Below, in pieces: positions 31,950 through 44,639 of a stretch of 64,000 nt of DNA. This stretch comes from Nageia nagi. Lineage: Eukaryota > Pinophyta. Both the position numbers and the translations under genes were made by a program. Where the stretch lies: NCBI GenBank assembly GCA_050084985.1, contig JBITNC010000002.1, positions 1,612,001 to 1,676,000 on the forward strand. Direction: 5' to 3'. A model generated the notes under the pieces. That model was not told where the DNA came from. It worked only from the letters and a program-made list of their open reading frames with translations, and did not search any database. Within the stretch, counting starts at the first letter, position 1, and each line of letters begins with the position of its first letter.

Positions 31950-34900
31950 CCTCAAAGTTTAAAGTGTGGAAACTGTTGCTGCAGTTGATGAAGGATTTCC
32001 CATGTTGCATCTTCTAGTGCCATGCCTTGCCACTGCACAAGGACTTATGTGATGGAGTGATTACAAAGCTGTTGTGAATGTTGATCCAGAACTACCTCAA
32101 GTACAATTGCTATTGATCCATCCTTTGCCAACTCAGGTAATTGTGTCTGAACCCGAACCTATGATCCAACCACTTTCTTGAGGTAAGAGACATGAAATAT
32201 TGGGTGAATCTTGGAAGAAGTAGGAAGCTCTAATTTGTATGTAGCTGGGCTAATGTGCTATAACACCTTGTAAGGACCATAAAACTTTGGGGCCAATTTT
32301 TGAGGGCCTTTAATTTTTAAGGATTTTTGGCGATAAGGTTGCAGCCTCATAAAGACCATGTCATCTACCTGGAACTCTCTTTCCACATGTTGCTGATCAA
32401 CCTGTTGTTTCATACGATGTTGGGCTATCTAAAGGTTATCCTTGAGTAAATGAAGAATATCATTTTGAGTAACTAAAGCTGAGTCAACTGCCTAAACTTT
32501 ATTGGTACCTGCAACATATGAGGTGATTGTTGGTGGAGCTTGACCATACACTGCTTCATACGGGGTCATCTTGCTGGTAGAATGATAAGATGTATTATAC
32601 CACCACTCAGCTAAGGGAAGCCATCGTACCCAATGCATAGGTTGTGCTGAAGAAAAACAACATAAATATGTTTCCAAGCATATGTTGATAATTTCAATCT
32701 GACCATCAATTTGTGGGTGATATGCTAAGCTCATGTTTAGTTGGATACCTTGCAGTTTAAAAAGCTCTTGCTAAAAATGACTTGTAAAAGTGGGATCATG
32801 ATCATTGACAATCATCTTTAGCATGCCATGTTTGAAAATTGTATCTAGGAATAATTATGCCACTGTCACTGCTTTGTAGGGATGAGCCAATGAACCAAAA
32901 TGAGCATATTTGGATAACCGATCAACCAGCACTAGAATAATTGATTTACCATGAGATTTAGAAAGGCCTTCAATGAAATCCATTGAGATATTGATCCATG
33001 TACGGGTAGGTATGGGATGAGTTTGAAGGAGTCTCCAAGTACCCACTGTCTCACCCTTTTGTCATGGACACATTACAAGCTGCCACAAACTACTTGATAT
33101 CCAATTTCATACCTGTCCAATAGAATGATCGTGCCACTTGCTTATAAATTTTCAAAAATCCTTCATGTCCTGATGTAGGTGTGGAATGCAATTCGACAAA
33201 TATTTCTGATTTACATTTGAAGGAGATGGTAACAAAATTTGACCTTTGAATCTCAAAATACCATTATGCCATGTGTGGTGTGGTTTACTCGTGGGTTCTT
33301 GAGTGATCTATTTTAGCAATTCTTGGGTGGAGCTATCCTCTGCCCACTCTTGTTTAACTTTATCCAACCATTGAGGAATAGGAGATGAAAGAGCTTATAG
33401 TGCTACTTGATTTTCAAATTTTCTGGACAAAGCGTCGACAGCCACATTCTCCTTACCTTTATGGTATATTATCTCATAATCATACCCCAGTAGTTTGGTC
33501 ACCCAATTTTGTTGCTCAAGCATAGAAATGTGTTGCTCAATGAAAAATTTCAAATTGTGATGATCTATAAGGATGATGAAATGGCGACCAATGAGATATG
33601 GTCTCCAATGTTGAACTGCATGAATGATGGCAAGCATTTTTTTTTCATAAGTGGATTTACCCAAATTGTTTCTAGAGAGTGCTCTACTAGTGAATGCCAA
33701 GGGACATCCCTCCTACATTAATACTGCCCCAATTTCGACTCCACAAGCATCACTTTCTATCACAAAGGTTTTAGAAAAATTTGGCATTGCTAATACCAAG
33801 GTGGTACACATCACCTCCTTGAGCTTAAGGAAAGCTACCTCAGCTTGAGGGCACCATTGGAATGCATTCTTTTTCAACAACATGGTTAGAGGTGTTGTAA
33901 TCTTTGCCATAATCCTTCACAAATTTTCTATAATAGCCTGTCAACCCTAAGAATCCTTGGAGAATTTTCAAAGATGTAGGAATAGACCAGTTCTGCATGT
34001 TAGTAATCTCTTGTGGATCCACCTTAACTCCCTCTTCGGATATAACATGCCTAAGTAGTCAATTTCCCTCTTGCCGAATGAACATTTTGATTTTTTTGCA
34101 TATAGATGGTGTTCTTGCAAAATTTGTAAGGTTTGGTCAATATGTGCCACATGTTCTTGCCATGTATTACTGTAGATCAAGATATCATCAAAGAAAACTA
34201 AAATGAAGTTCTTGAGGAACAAATGAAACACCTGATTCATTAAACTTTGAAATGTGGATGGAGCATTTGTGAGGCCAAAAGGCATAACTAAGAACTCATA
34301 ATGGCCCTCATGGGCATGAAAAGTAGTTTTTGGTATATCCTCCTCCTTGAGATGTATTTGGTGATACCCAGATCGTAGGTTCGGTTTGGAAAAATATCTT
34401 GCCCAATGCAATTCATCCAATAATTCATCAATGATCGGGATGGGAAATTTGTCCTTGATGGTAATTTTGTTGAGGGCCTTGAAATCCACACACATACGCC
34501 AAGAACCATATTTCTTACGAACCAATATAATTGGAGAAGAATATGAGCTTATGTTAGGTCAAATTACTCTTGCATCCAAGAGTTCTTTAACCAATTTTTC
34601 AATTTCATTTTTCTATAAACAAGGATACCGATAAGGACGAATGTTTGGTGGGTGACTTCCTAGCACCAATTGGATAGCATGATCATGTAATCATTGGGGT
34701 GGTGAGCCCATTGGTTCCTCAAAGGTACTTGAATGCTTACTTAAGATGGGATGCAAATCCTTAGGCTTTATGATTTCAGATTTGGTGATTGATAAAGAGT
34801 ATGACTATGCCAACAACCCTTTTCCAATTTTTTATAGGATCTTTTCCATACGATGTGAGCTCACTTGTACAGATCCACCCTGTAATCCCTTAAGAGTATG

Positions 34901-36337
34901 CTCTTGTTCATCTATTTTGAAGGTCATCCATAGCTCTACAAAATTCCACTGTATGGTGTCCAAAGTTCTTTGCCATTGTACCCCCAAAACTATATCACAT
35001 CCCCCAAGTGGTAAAGCATACATGTCACTTTTCAAAGTATAGTGGTCCATGCTCAATTTGACATTGTGGCATGTGCCTTTACATGCTATTTTTCTTCCAT
35101 TCCCAACCATAACCTCAAAATTATTTGTAGGGTGGATGTAACAATTAGCAACCTTAGCTACTCGTGGATCAATGAAATTAAGAGTACTTCCTGAATCCAA
35201 CAATATTATGAGAGGGTGCTTTTTAAAAACCCTTTGACCTTCATAGTTTGAGGGGTGGTAACTCCTACCAATGCATTGTAAGAGATAATCGGGGCCTTTT
35301 CATTTGGAATTTTCTTTGTAGCCTATTCGGGTGCACTCTCATATTCCTCCTCACTAGGAGCATCAACATCAAGCAAATATAACTTTTGTTGTGTACAACG
35401 ATGAGCATGAACAAATTTTTCATCACAATTATAGCACAAGCCCTTCTTTCGATGCTTTTCCATTTCCTCCCACATCAACTTCTTAGTTTCCATTATGTGA
35501 TTTGGTGGTGGGGCACTTGTGTTATTAGAGGAATGGAAAATATTATGTGTTTTGGTGAATGGAGGTCTTGCATTTCATTGATGAGCACTAATTTTATCTT
35601 TAGCGAGCTTTGCTAAGGCAATTGCATCCATCATAGTTTTGGGATTAAACATTTTGACCTCTAGTTTAATTTCTTCCTTTAAGCCACTGATAAAACAACT
35701 TGTGAAAAATGCATCATCCATCCCCTTTGTGTGATTTGCCAATTTCTCAAACTAATTTTGGTATTCTTTGATTATTGTAGTTTGACGTAACTTGGTCAAT
35801 GCCCCTGTGAAATCTTCATAGTCATTAGGACCAAAATGGATAATAATTATCGAGTGAATTCATCCCATGAAGGACCAGGATGCATTTTTGAGTACCATTG
35901 GTGCCATTGGAGAGCCTCACGATCCAAATGAAAAGATGCCATGTGCACCTCAAATCCTTTGGGATTTGGTTCAATGTGAAATACTATCTAGCTTTATAAA
36001 TCCAGCCAATGGGATTATCTCCATCAAATCGAGGAAAATCCAATTTGGTTATGTGGAGAAGAATGAAACCACCTTATTGGGTCTGAAAGTTATGATGATA
36101 CCCTTGTGGATTTTATGATTGCCCTGATTACTGTGAACTGGATGCATTGTTGGTATGACTGAGACTTAGTTGAAAATTATCACATTTATTATCAAAGGTT
36201 TTTATCTGTGTTTGTATTTATCAAATTTTTGCTTTGAATGTACTGGTAACTGTATCTACCATTTGTTAGATCATAGTTTGAAATGTCATCATGGTAGGAT
36301 CAACTTGTGTTGTTTGGGATCTTGTTTTAGGTGCCAT
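31950..36337 (-). pseudogene. Gypsy A gag-pol, decayed
   Basis: A Ty3/Gypsy polyprotein relic. Gag starts at ATG 36337-36335 and ends with a zinc knuckle, CYNCDEKFVHAHRC (35395-35436). The protease motif LLDSGSTLNFIDP is near 35190-35200. RT is open at 33968-34525. Its FFDDILIYS box has the Asp pair at residues 113-114 of that stretch, but the upstream catalytic site reads [12 protein letters not shown], with Asn where Asp is usual. RNase H (ESDACGVEIG; YEKKMLAIIHAVQHW) spans about 33395-33910 and integrase about 32490-33340 ([26 protein letters not shown]). A chromodomain-like tail (ATWEILHQLQQQFPHF) ends near 31960. The tail points to the chromovirus branch. Stops break it throughout. Confidence 0.92.
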
Positions 36338-37090
36338 TTCTAAAAATTGCTATTTATGAAGCTGATATTTTTTGAAACTAATATTTTTAGAAACTACCCA
36401 AAAAAGTGTGAGTGTAATATATAAAAATGATTAGCTCAAAAATATGATCACAATGGGATATGTCTCCCGATGATGATTTTCAAATCCCTAGACTTTTTTT
36501 TTTTACATCTGTGGGTCTATCTACTTTTGTTAAAAATTGCTAAAATGGTGTAGATTTTTAGTTATTTAGCTTTGAAGTTTTTGCTACTTTTGAACTACTA
36601 TTTTTGGTGGCTCTAAAAAACTACATGTCATACATTTTATTTCCTGAATCAAGGCTTTTTTGTGTGAAGGAACGATTCTAGGGTAAAGATTATCTGCTCT
36701 GTAGGCTTGTCTAAACACCCCTCCTATCCAACTTTCGTAAGGAAAGAGGCTATACAGATGGCTTTTGTGACAAGTAACTTTCCAGCAACACTTGTTGGTG
36801 CACTATAGTTTATATATGGTCGACATAGCTTCCTACCTATTTTCATTTATAGCCTAGATAGTCTTTGATATACCTTTCAGTATGTGGAGTCCAATTCTAT
36901 GTAGGGTTCTATCTAAGGCCTGGGTATTGGTGCAGAGTTTTTTGCACCTCACTTCACACACAACTTTATGGGCAAGTGTGCTAAGCCAAATATGATAGAT
37001 CCTCTTGGATATTTTAAAACCCTCGGTATAGGGTTTCTAGCATAGACTTCTAATTTTTTTTGTTTTCTTATAGCAAAATGGCCCTGGAAA

Positions 37091-37105
37091 GAGCTCTGAT
37101 ACTAG
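37091..37105 (-). promoter_or_regulatory. Primer-binding site of Gypsy A
   Basis: The minus-strand reading is ctagtatcagagctc, matching the initiator Met-tRNA complement with one change. It adjoins the 5' LTR. Confidence 0.85.
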
Positions 37106-37106
37106 A

Positions 37107-37516
37107 TGTTATGATGCTATAAATATGAAAAGGGAAATATTGTAGAAATGAAATGAATATTGATTTGAAATAGGAAAATGATAACTATCTATTGGAAATA
37201 ATAGAGCATGTGTTGGTAAATAGAATACGAAATAACATCAATAAGTAGATAAGGATAGGATTTTACTAAATAGTAATAGAATCATAGGTCGCTTCGAGGG
37301 GGCTACCTCCTTACAACTCCAAAGGAAAAAAATAATGTTCAAGATGCATTTCTCCCCACACTTCTATATATTTATATTAAACTAACCCTAACCCTAATAG
37401 TAATGCAAAATCAGGCCTTGCCCTTACAATCACAATATTATGGTTTACAATATAGGCCAACAATTTAATAAAATACTAATAATAACACTAAAATGTTAGG
37501 ATGTGAGATCCTAACA
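37107..37516 (-). repeat. 5' LTR of Gypsy A
   Basis: A 410-bp LTR. It carries a reversed TATA motif in the tttatattaaac stretch near 37370 and, beside it, two telomere-like ccctaa units. It would fire leftwards, away from the LTR of element B. Confidence 0.93.
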
Positions 37517-37521
37517 AAGGA

Positions 37522-38641
37522 ATATTTTCCTATCTCATTTTTGAATTTTCAAATTCTTTCTCATTTTGGATTCCTTGTATGAGAGCATTTTTGAATTTTG
37601 AAATAGGATATTCATCTTGTCATATGGAAAACATAGAATGTTCCCTTTGTCTTTGAGACCTACATTCTAAAAGAAGTGTTGAATCAATTATTTTCTATCT
37701 TCCTCAGTTAATCATTGACATTCTTCACTTTGGAGGTTTTCTACAATTTGTTGTGACTTTCCAATTTGTGATCTTTGACTTGATATACATCACAATACAT
37801 GATGTTAGGAGAATATGCTTGTTCAACATCATCATGCTTAACTCGAGCTTCCATAAGAACCTTTGATTTCTTTACACTTTCTTGATAAAATATGTTAGAT
37901 ATGTTATCTTTTAATGGAGAATCTAAAGGATCTTTTCAGACACATTGACCATTTTGAGCATCTAAGAGCATAAGCTCCTAGGTGGGTGCAAGAAGTTGAG
38001 TTCCACTTTATAGGAACTAAGTGTAACTTGGTTTTTTTTAATGGTTAAGCTCGAGATGTCGAGCCTACCCAGGATCCTAAGGTTGGCATATTAAGTATTT
38101 TAGCTTCCTCCCCATCCATTTCAACACTGGTCACACCTCTTCTCCTCCAAAATTGTAGTGAGTTCACAGTTCCAAACCCACAATCTCTATCCTTGAAGTC
38201 TTCTTCTACACTCCAGCTTACCCCTGTTGCAACCACCATCGTTCTCCCTTCGAGGTATGCTCTAGAATCTCTCATATAATGTTTTATATGGTTTAATTTT
38301 ATATTTATACCACCATGGGAGCTTGCGAAGAAGGTATAAACATCAATCAAAGAGTAGTTGAAAAGATAGAAAACTATTTCATTTTTTTCAAAAAGTGTTG
38401 TTAATAAATGTTTGTACAAATAGATAGTGTTCTTGATGGCTACAAAAAGTATGAACCCTTAAAACTCTTTTATATTAAAAAAAGAAAGGTAAATTCCTAC
38501 AACTTGAATAAACAAATCATTTGATGATGATTATATTTGTGTTTCTTTCTTTCTCCTTTAGATGCACACATTAACATTCATTAAACTTGAGGTTTATGCT
38601 AATCAAAACTATTTTATTAGTTAGATTTAATAATTTGTAAC
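37522..38641. other. Spacer between Gypsy A and Gypsy B
   Basis: This DNA was continuous with 31440-31510 before element A inserted. Apart from the exon-like segment at 38073-38254 I recognise nothing in it. Confidence 0.5.
38073..38254 (+). pseudogene. Exon-like fragment resembling a plastid transit peptide
   Basis: An open stretch reads ILASSPSISTLVTPLLLQN and continues as a Ser/Thr-rich, acid-poor sequence to VATTIVLPSR. It is followed by a plausible splice donor (cgag/gtatgc at 38254/38255). The composition is that of a chloroplast transit peptide. There is no in-frame ATG; ATA stands at 38088-38090 near where a start might have been. I do not recognise the parent protein. The opposite strand is also open (38045-38419), and I cannot rule out that it is the real frame. 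Confidence 0.35.
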
Positions 38642-39050
38642 TGTTAGGATCCCAAATCCTAACATTTTAATGTTAGTATTAGTATTTTATTAAATTGTCG
38701 GCCTATATTGTAAACCATAATATTATGATTGTAAGGGCAAGGCTTGATTTTGTATTACTATTAAGGTTAGGGTTAGTTTAATATAAATAGATAGAAGTGT
38801 GTGGAGAAATGCATCGGGAACATTATTTTTCACCTTGGGAGTTGTAAGGAGGTAGTCCCCTCAAGTGGCCTATGATTCTATTACTATTTAGTAAAATCCT
38901 ATCCTTATCTGCTTATTGATGCTATTTCATATTCTATTTACCAGTGCATGCTCTATTATTTCCAATAGATAGTTGTCATTTTCTTGTTTCAAACCAATAT
39001 TCATTTCATTTTTGCAATATTTTCCTTTTCATATTTGTAGCATCATAACA
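38642..39050 (+). repeat. 5' LTR of Gypsy B
   Basis: A 409-bp LTR, tgttaggatcc to catcataaca. It has a TATA box tataaata at 38782-38789 just after a ggttagggttag telomere-like pair. The primer-binding site follows at once. Confidence 0.93.
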
Positions 39051-39052
39051 TC

Positions 39053-39064
39053 TGGTATTAGAGC
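39053..39064 (+). promoter_or_regulatory. Primer-binding site of Gypsy B
   Basis: tggtattagagc is one C-to-T change from the initiator Met-tRNA complement and lies two bases after the LTR. Confidence 0.85.
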
Positions 39065-39845
39065 TCTTTCTAAGGCCATTCTATTGTAGGAAAATAAAAA
39101 AAAATTCTTAGAGATCTAAGCTAGCAACCATGTACTAGGGGTTTTAAAATATCTAGGAGGATCTATCATTTTTGGCTAAGCACACTTGCCCATAAAGTTG
39201 TGTGTGAAGTGAGGTGTAAAAAAACTCTGCACCAATACCCAAGCCTCAGATATAACCCTACATAGAATTGGACTCTACATATCAAAAGGTATATTGGAGA
39301 CTATCTAGGCTATAAACGAAAACTAGGTAGGAAGCTATGTCGACCATCTATAAATTGTAGTGGACCAGCAAGTGCTACTGAAAAGTTACTTATCATAGAA
39401 GCCATCTTCACAGCCTCTTTCCTTGTGAAAGTTGGATAGGAGGGGTGTTTTTACAAGCCTACAGAGTAGATAATCCTTACCCTATAATCGTTTCTTCACA
39501 CAAAAAACTTTGATTTGGGAAGCAGAATGTACAACATGTAATTTTTTAGAGTTACCAAAAATAACAGTTCAGAGGTAGCAAAAACTTCAAAGCTAAATAG
39601 CTAAAAATTTGTATCATTTTAGTAGTTTTAACAAAAGTAGATAGACCCACATGTAAAAAAAAGAAAAAAAAGCCTAAGGGTTCGAAAATCATCACCAGGA
39701 GACCTAGCCCATCGTGATCATATTTTCGAGCTGATCATTTTGATATATTACACCCATACACTTTTTTGGGCACTTTCTAAAAATAATAATTTCTAAAAAT
39801 AGTAGTTTTTAGAAATATCAGCTTCAAAAATAGTAGTTTTCAGGA

Positions 39846-42800
39846 ATGGCACTTGAAACAAGATTCCAAATAGCAGCACAAGCTGATCCTAGCATGATGA
39901 CATTTCAAACTATGATCCAACAAATGGTAGATACACTTACTAGTACATTCAAAGTAAAAATTTAACAAATACAAACACAGATACAAACCCTTGATAGTAA
40001 ATGTGACAATGTTCAACTAAGTCTCAGTCATACCAAAAATGCATCTAGTTCACAGTAGTCAGGGCAGTCAAGAAATCCATAAGGGTATCGTCATAACTTT
40101 CAAATCCAACAAGGCGGTTTCATTCTTCCTTGCATAAATAAATTGGATTTTCTTTGATTTGATGAAGATAATCCCACTGGCTGGATTTATAAAGTTGGAC
40201 ATTATTTCACATTGAACCAAATCCTAAAGGATTTGATGATGCACATGGCATCTTTTCATTTGGACCATGAGGCTCTCTAATGGCACTAGTGGTACTCAAA
40301 AACACATCTTGCTCCTTCATGGAATGAATTCACTCGATAATTATTGATCCGTTTTGGTCCTAGTAACTATGAAGATTTCACAGGGGCATTGACTAAGTTA
40401 CATCAAACTCCAATAGTCAAAGCATACCAAAATTAGTTTGAGAAATTGGCAAATCACACAGAAGGGTTGGACGATGCATTTTTCACAAGTTGTTTTATCA
40501 GTGGCTTAAAGGAAGTAATTAAACCAAAGGTTAAAATGTTTAATCTCAAAACTACAATGGATGCTATTGCCTTGGCAAAGCTCACTAAAGATAAAGCCAA
40601 TGCTCATCGATGAAATGCAAGACCTCTATTCTCCAAAACACAATATTTTCCATTCCTCTAGTAACACAAGTGCCCCACCATTGAATTGCACAATGCAAAC
40701 TAAAAAGTTGATGTTGGAGGAAATGGAAGAGCATTAAAAGAAGGGCTTGTGCTATAATTGTGATGAGAAATTTGTTCATGGACATTGTTGTACATAACAA
40801 AAGCTATATTTGCTTGATGCTAATACTCCTAGTGAGGAGGAATATGAGAGTGCACCCAAAGAGGATATAAAGAAAATTTTAGATGAGGAGGTTCCAATTA
40901 TCTCTTACAAGGCATTGGTAGGAATTACCACCCCTCAAACTATGAAGGTCAAAGGGTTTTTTAAAAGGTATCCTTTCATAATATTGTTGGATTCGAGAAG
41001 TACTCTTAATTTCATTGATCCACGAGTAGCTAAGGTTGCTAATTGTTACATCCACCCTACAAATAATTTTGAGGTTATGGTTGGTAATGGAGGAAAAATA
41101 GCATGTAAAGGCACTTGCCACAATGTCAAGCTGAGCATGGACCACTATACTTTGAAAAATGACATGTTTGCTTTACCACTTGGGGGATGTGATATAGTTT
41201 TGGGGGTACAATGGCTGAGGACTTTGGGCACCGTACAATGGAATTTTGTAGAGCTATGAATGACCTTCAAAATAGATGAATAAGAGCATACTCTTAAGGG
41301 ATTATAGGGTGGATCTGTACAAGTTGTGATCTCACATTACATGGAAAAGATTCTACAAAAAATTGAAAAAGGGATGCTAGCACAGTTATACTCTTTATCA
41401 ATCATCGAATTTGAAATCATAGAGCCTAAGGATTTGCATACCATCTTACGTAAGCATTCAAGTACCTTTGAGGAACCAATGGGCTTACCACCCCAATGAT
41501 CACATGATCATGCTATCTAGTTGTTACCGAGAAGTCACCCACCAAACATTCATCCTTATTAGTATTTTTATTTACGAAAAAATAAAATTTAAAAATTGGT
41601 TAAGGAACTGTTGGATGCAAGAGTAGTCCAAAGCCCATATTCTTCTCCAAATTATATTGGTTTGTAAGAAAGATGGTTCTTGGTGTATGTGTGTGGATTT
41701 TAGGGCCCTCAACAAAACTACCATCAAGGATAAATTTTCCATCCTGATCGTTGATGAATTATTGGATGAACTGCATGGGGCAAGATATTTTTCCAAACTG
41801 GACTTGTGATCTAGGTATCACCAAATCCATCTCAAGGAGGAGGATATATTAAAAATTGCTTTTCGCACCCATGAGGGCCATTATGAGTTCTTGGTAATGC
41901 CTTTTGACCTCACAAATGCTCCATCCACATTTTAAAGTTTAATGAATCAGGTGTTTCATCCATTCCTCATAAAGTTCATTTTAGTTTTCTTTGATGATAT
42001 CTTGATCTACAGTAAGACATGGCAAGAACATGTGGCACATGTTGACCAAACCTCACAAATTTTGAAGGAACATCAACTATATGCAAAAAAATCAAAATGT
42101 TCATTCAGCAAGAGGAAAATTGACTACTTAGGCCATGTTATATCCAAAGAGGGAGTTAAGGTGGATCCACAAGAGATTACTAACATGCAGAACTAGACTA
42201 TTCCTACATCTTTGAAAAGTCTCCAAGGATTCTTAGGGTTGATAGGCTATTATAAAAAATTTGTGAAGGATTATGGCAAGCTTGTAGCATCTCTAACCAT
42301 GTTGTTGAAAAAGAATGCATTCCAATGGTCCCCTCAAGTTGAGGTAGCTTTCCTTAAGCTTAAGGAGGTGATGTGTACCACCCCAGTATTAGTAATGCCA
42401 AATTTTTCTAAAACCTTTGTGATAGAAAGTGATGCTTGTGGAGTAGGAATTGGGGTAGTATTAATGTAGGAGGGGCATCCCTTGGCATTCACTAGTAGAG
42501 CACTCTCTAGAAAAATTTTGGGTAAATCCACTTATGAAAAAGAAATGCTTGCCATCATTCATATAGTTCAATGTTGAAGACCTTATCTCATTGGTTTCCA
42601 TTTCATCATCCTCATAGATCATCACAGTTTGAAATTTTTCATTGAGCAACACATTTCTATGCCTGAGCAACAAAAATGGGTGACCAAACTACTGGGGTAT
42701 GATTATGAGATAGTATACTGTAAAGGTAAGGAGAATGTGGTTGTTGATGCTTTATCTAGAAAATTTGAAGATCAAGTAGCACTGCAAGCTCTTTCATCTG

Positions 42801-44235
42801 CTATTCCTCAATGGTTGGATAAATTTAAACAAGAGTGGGCAGAGGATAGTACCACCCAAGAATTGCTATAATAGATCACTCAAGACCCCACGAGTAAACC
42901 ACACCACACATGGCATGATATTTTGAGATTCAAAGGTCAAATTTTGTTACCATATCCTTCAAAATGTAAATCAAAAATACTTGCCAAATTGCATTCCATG
43001 CCTGCATTAGGACATGAAGGATTTTTGAAAACTTATAAATGAGTGGCACGTCATTCTATTAGATAAGTATGAAATTGGATATCAAGCAATTTGTAGTAGC
43101 TTGTAATGTGTGTCAATGATAAAAGGGTGAGATAGTGGGTACTTCGGGACTCCTTCAACCTCTTCCCATACCTACCCATACATGGATTGATATCTCAATG
43201 GATTTCATTGAAGGCCTTGCTAAATCTCATGGTAAATCAGTTATTCTAGTGATGGTTGATCGATTATCCAAATATGCTCATTTTGGTTTGTTGGCTCATC
43301 CCTACAAAGCAGTGATAGTGGCATAATTATTCCTAGAAATAATTTTCAAACTACATGGAATGCCAGAGATGATTGTTAGTGATCTTGATCCCACTTTTAC
43401 TAGTCATTTTTGGTAAGAGCATTTTAAACTGCAAGGTACCCAACTAAACATGAGCTCAACATATCACCCATAAATTATGGTTAGATTGAAATTGTTAACA
43501 AATGCTTGGAAATATATTTATGTTGTTTTGCATCAGCACAACCTATGCATTGGGTACAATGTCTTCCCTTGGCTGAGTGGTGGTATAATACATCTTATCA
43601 TTCTGCCAGTAAGATGACCCCCTATGAAGTAGTGTATGGTCAAGCTCCACCAATAGTCACCTTATATGTTGCAAGTACTAGTAAAGTTTAGGTAGTTGAC
43701 TCAACTTTAGTTACTCAGGATGATATTCTTTGTTTACTCAAGGATAACCTTTAGATAGCCCAACATCGTATGAAATAATAGGTTGATTAGCAACATGTGG
43801 AAAGAGAGTTCCAAGTAGATGACATGGTATTTCTAAGGTTACAACCTTATCACTAGAAATCCTTAAAAATAAAAGGCCCTAAAAAATTGGCACCAAAGTT
43901 TTATGGTCCTTACAAGGTGTTACAATACATTGGCCCAACTACATACAAATTAGAGCTTCTTGCTTCTTCCAAGATTCACCCATTGTTTCATGTCTCTTAC
44001 CTCAAGAAAGTGGTTGGATCAGAGGTTTGGGTTAAGACATAATTACCTAAGTTGGTGAAGGTTGGATCAATGGCAATTGTACCTAAGGCAATTTTGGATC
44101 AACATTCACAATAACTTCATAATCGCTCCATCATAGAAGTTCTTGTGTAGTGGCAAGGCATGACATCAGAAGATGCAACATGGGAAATCCTTCATCAGTT
44201 GTAGCAATAGTTTCCACACTTCAAGCTTTGAGGAC
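39846..44235 (+). pseudogene. Gypsy B gag-pol, decayed
   Basis: Gag starts at ATG 39846 and is broken by stops. The protease-bearing open stretch 40810-41259 contains DSRSTLNFIDP, so the catalytic DSG has become DSR. RT follows (41600-42200), with frameshifts around the first catalytic motif and an intact FFDDILIYS box (Asp pair 41993-41998). RNase H spans about 42212-42770 (ESDACGVGIG; YEKEMLAIIH). Integrase (about 42900-43700) shows [16 protein letters not shown] and WWYNTSYHSASKMTPYE. The tail reads [15 protein letters not shown], then a DATWEILHQL chromodomain-like end near 44190. Sequence tracks element A closely throughout. Confidence 0.92.
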
Positions 44236-44251
44236 AAAGCTTCATCCCTTA

Positions 44252-44620
44252 GTGTTAGTATTAGTATTTTATTAAATTATTGACCTATATTGTAAACCAT
44301 AATATTGTGATTGTAAGGGTAGGGCCCAATTTTGCAGTACTATTAGGGTTAGGGTTAGTTTAATATAAATTGATAGAAAATACATCAACAATATTATTTT
44401 TTCTTTAGGAGTTGTAAGGAGGTAGCCCCCTCAAAGCATCCTATGATTTTGTTACTATTCAATAAAATCCTATCCTTATCTGATTATTAATGCTATTTCA
44501 TATTTTATTTACTAGTGCATGCTCTATTATTTCCAATAGATAGTTGTCATTTTCCTATTTCAAATCAATATTCATTTCATTTTTTCAATATTTCCCTTTA
44601 ATATTTATAGCATCATAATA
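44252..44620 (+). repeat. 3' LTR of Gypsy B, start deleted
   Basis: Aligned with the 5' LTR it begins only at the tgttagtattagtatttt phrase, about 30 bp in. It ends catcataata, with C changed to T in the last TAACA. Confidence 0.88.
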
Positions 44621-44639
44621 GTAACCTTTTGATTCCAAA

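Larger units (their letters stand above)
31511..37516 (-). mobile_element. Gypsy element A, full length
   Basis: A complete but inactive Ty3/Gypsy element on the minus strand, with LTRs at 31511-31921 and 37107-37516. Both begin and end with the TGTTA/TAACA inverted termini. The same five bases, aagga, flank both ends (31506-31510 and 37517-37521), proving a single insertion. The internal order is primer-binding site, gag, protease, RT, RNase H, integrase and a chromodomain-like tail. The LTRs differ at about one site in ten by eye, many as C/T or G/A changes, so insertion was not recent. Confidence 0.95.
38642..44620 (+). mobile_element. Gypsy element B, full length but decayed
   Basis: Same family as element A, on the plus strand. 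The 5' LTR is 38642-39050 and the 3' LTR about 44252-44620. The five bases gtaac flank both ends (38637-38641 and 44621-44625), showing one insertion event. The 3' LTR lacks about the first 30 bp and the adjoining polypurine tract. The order of domains matches element A. Confidence 0.93.

Noticed and set aside
32492-34525. Possible endogenous pararetrovirus
   Set aside because: The RT and integrase lie in a Gypsy element with LTRs and a target duplication. No movement-protein or coat-protein reading is present, and pararetroviruses lack integrase and LTRs.
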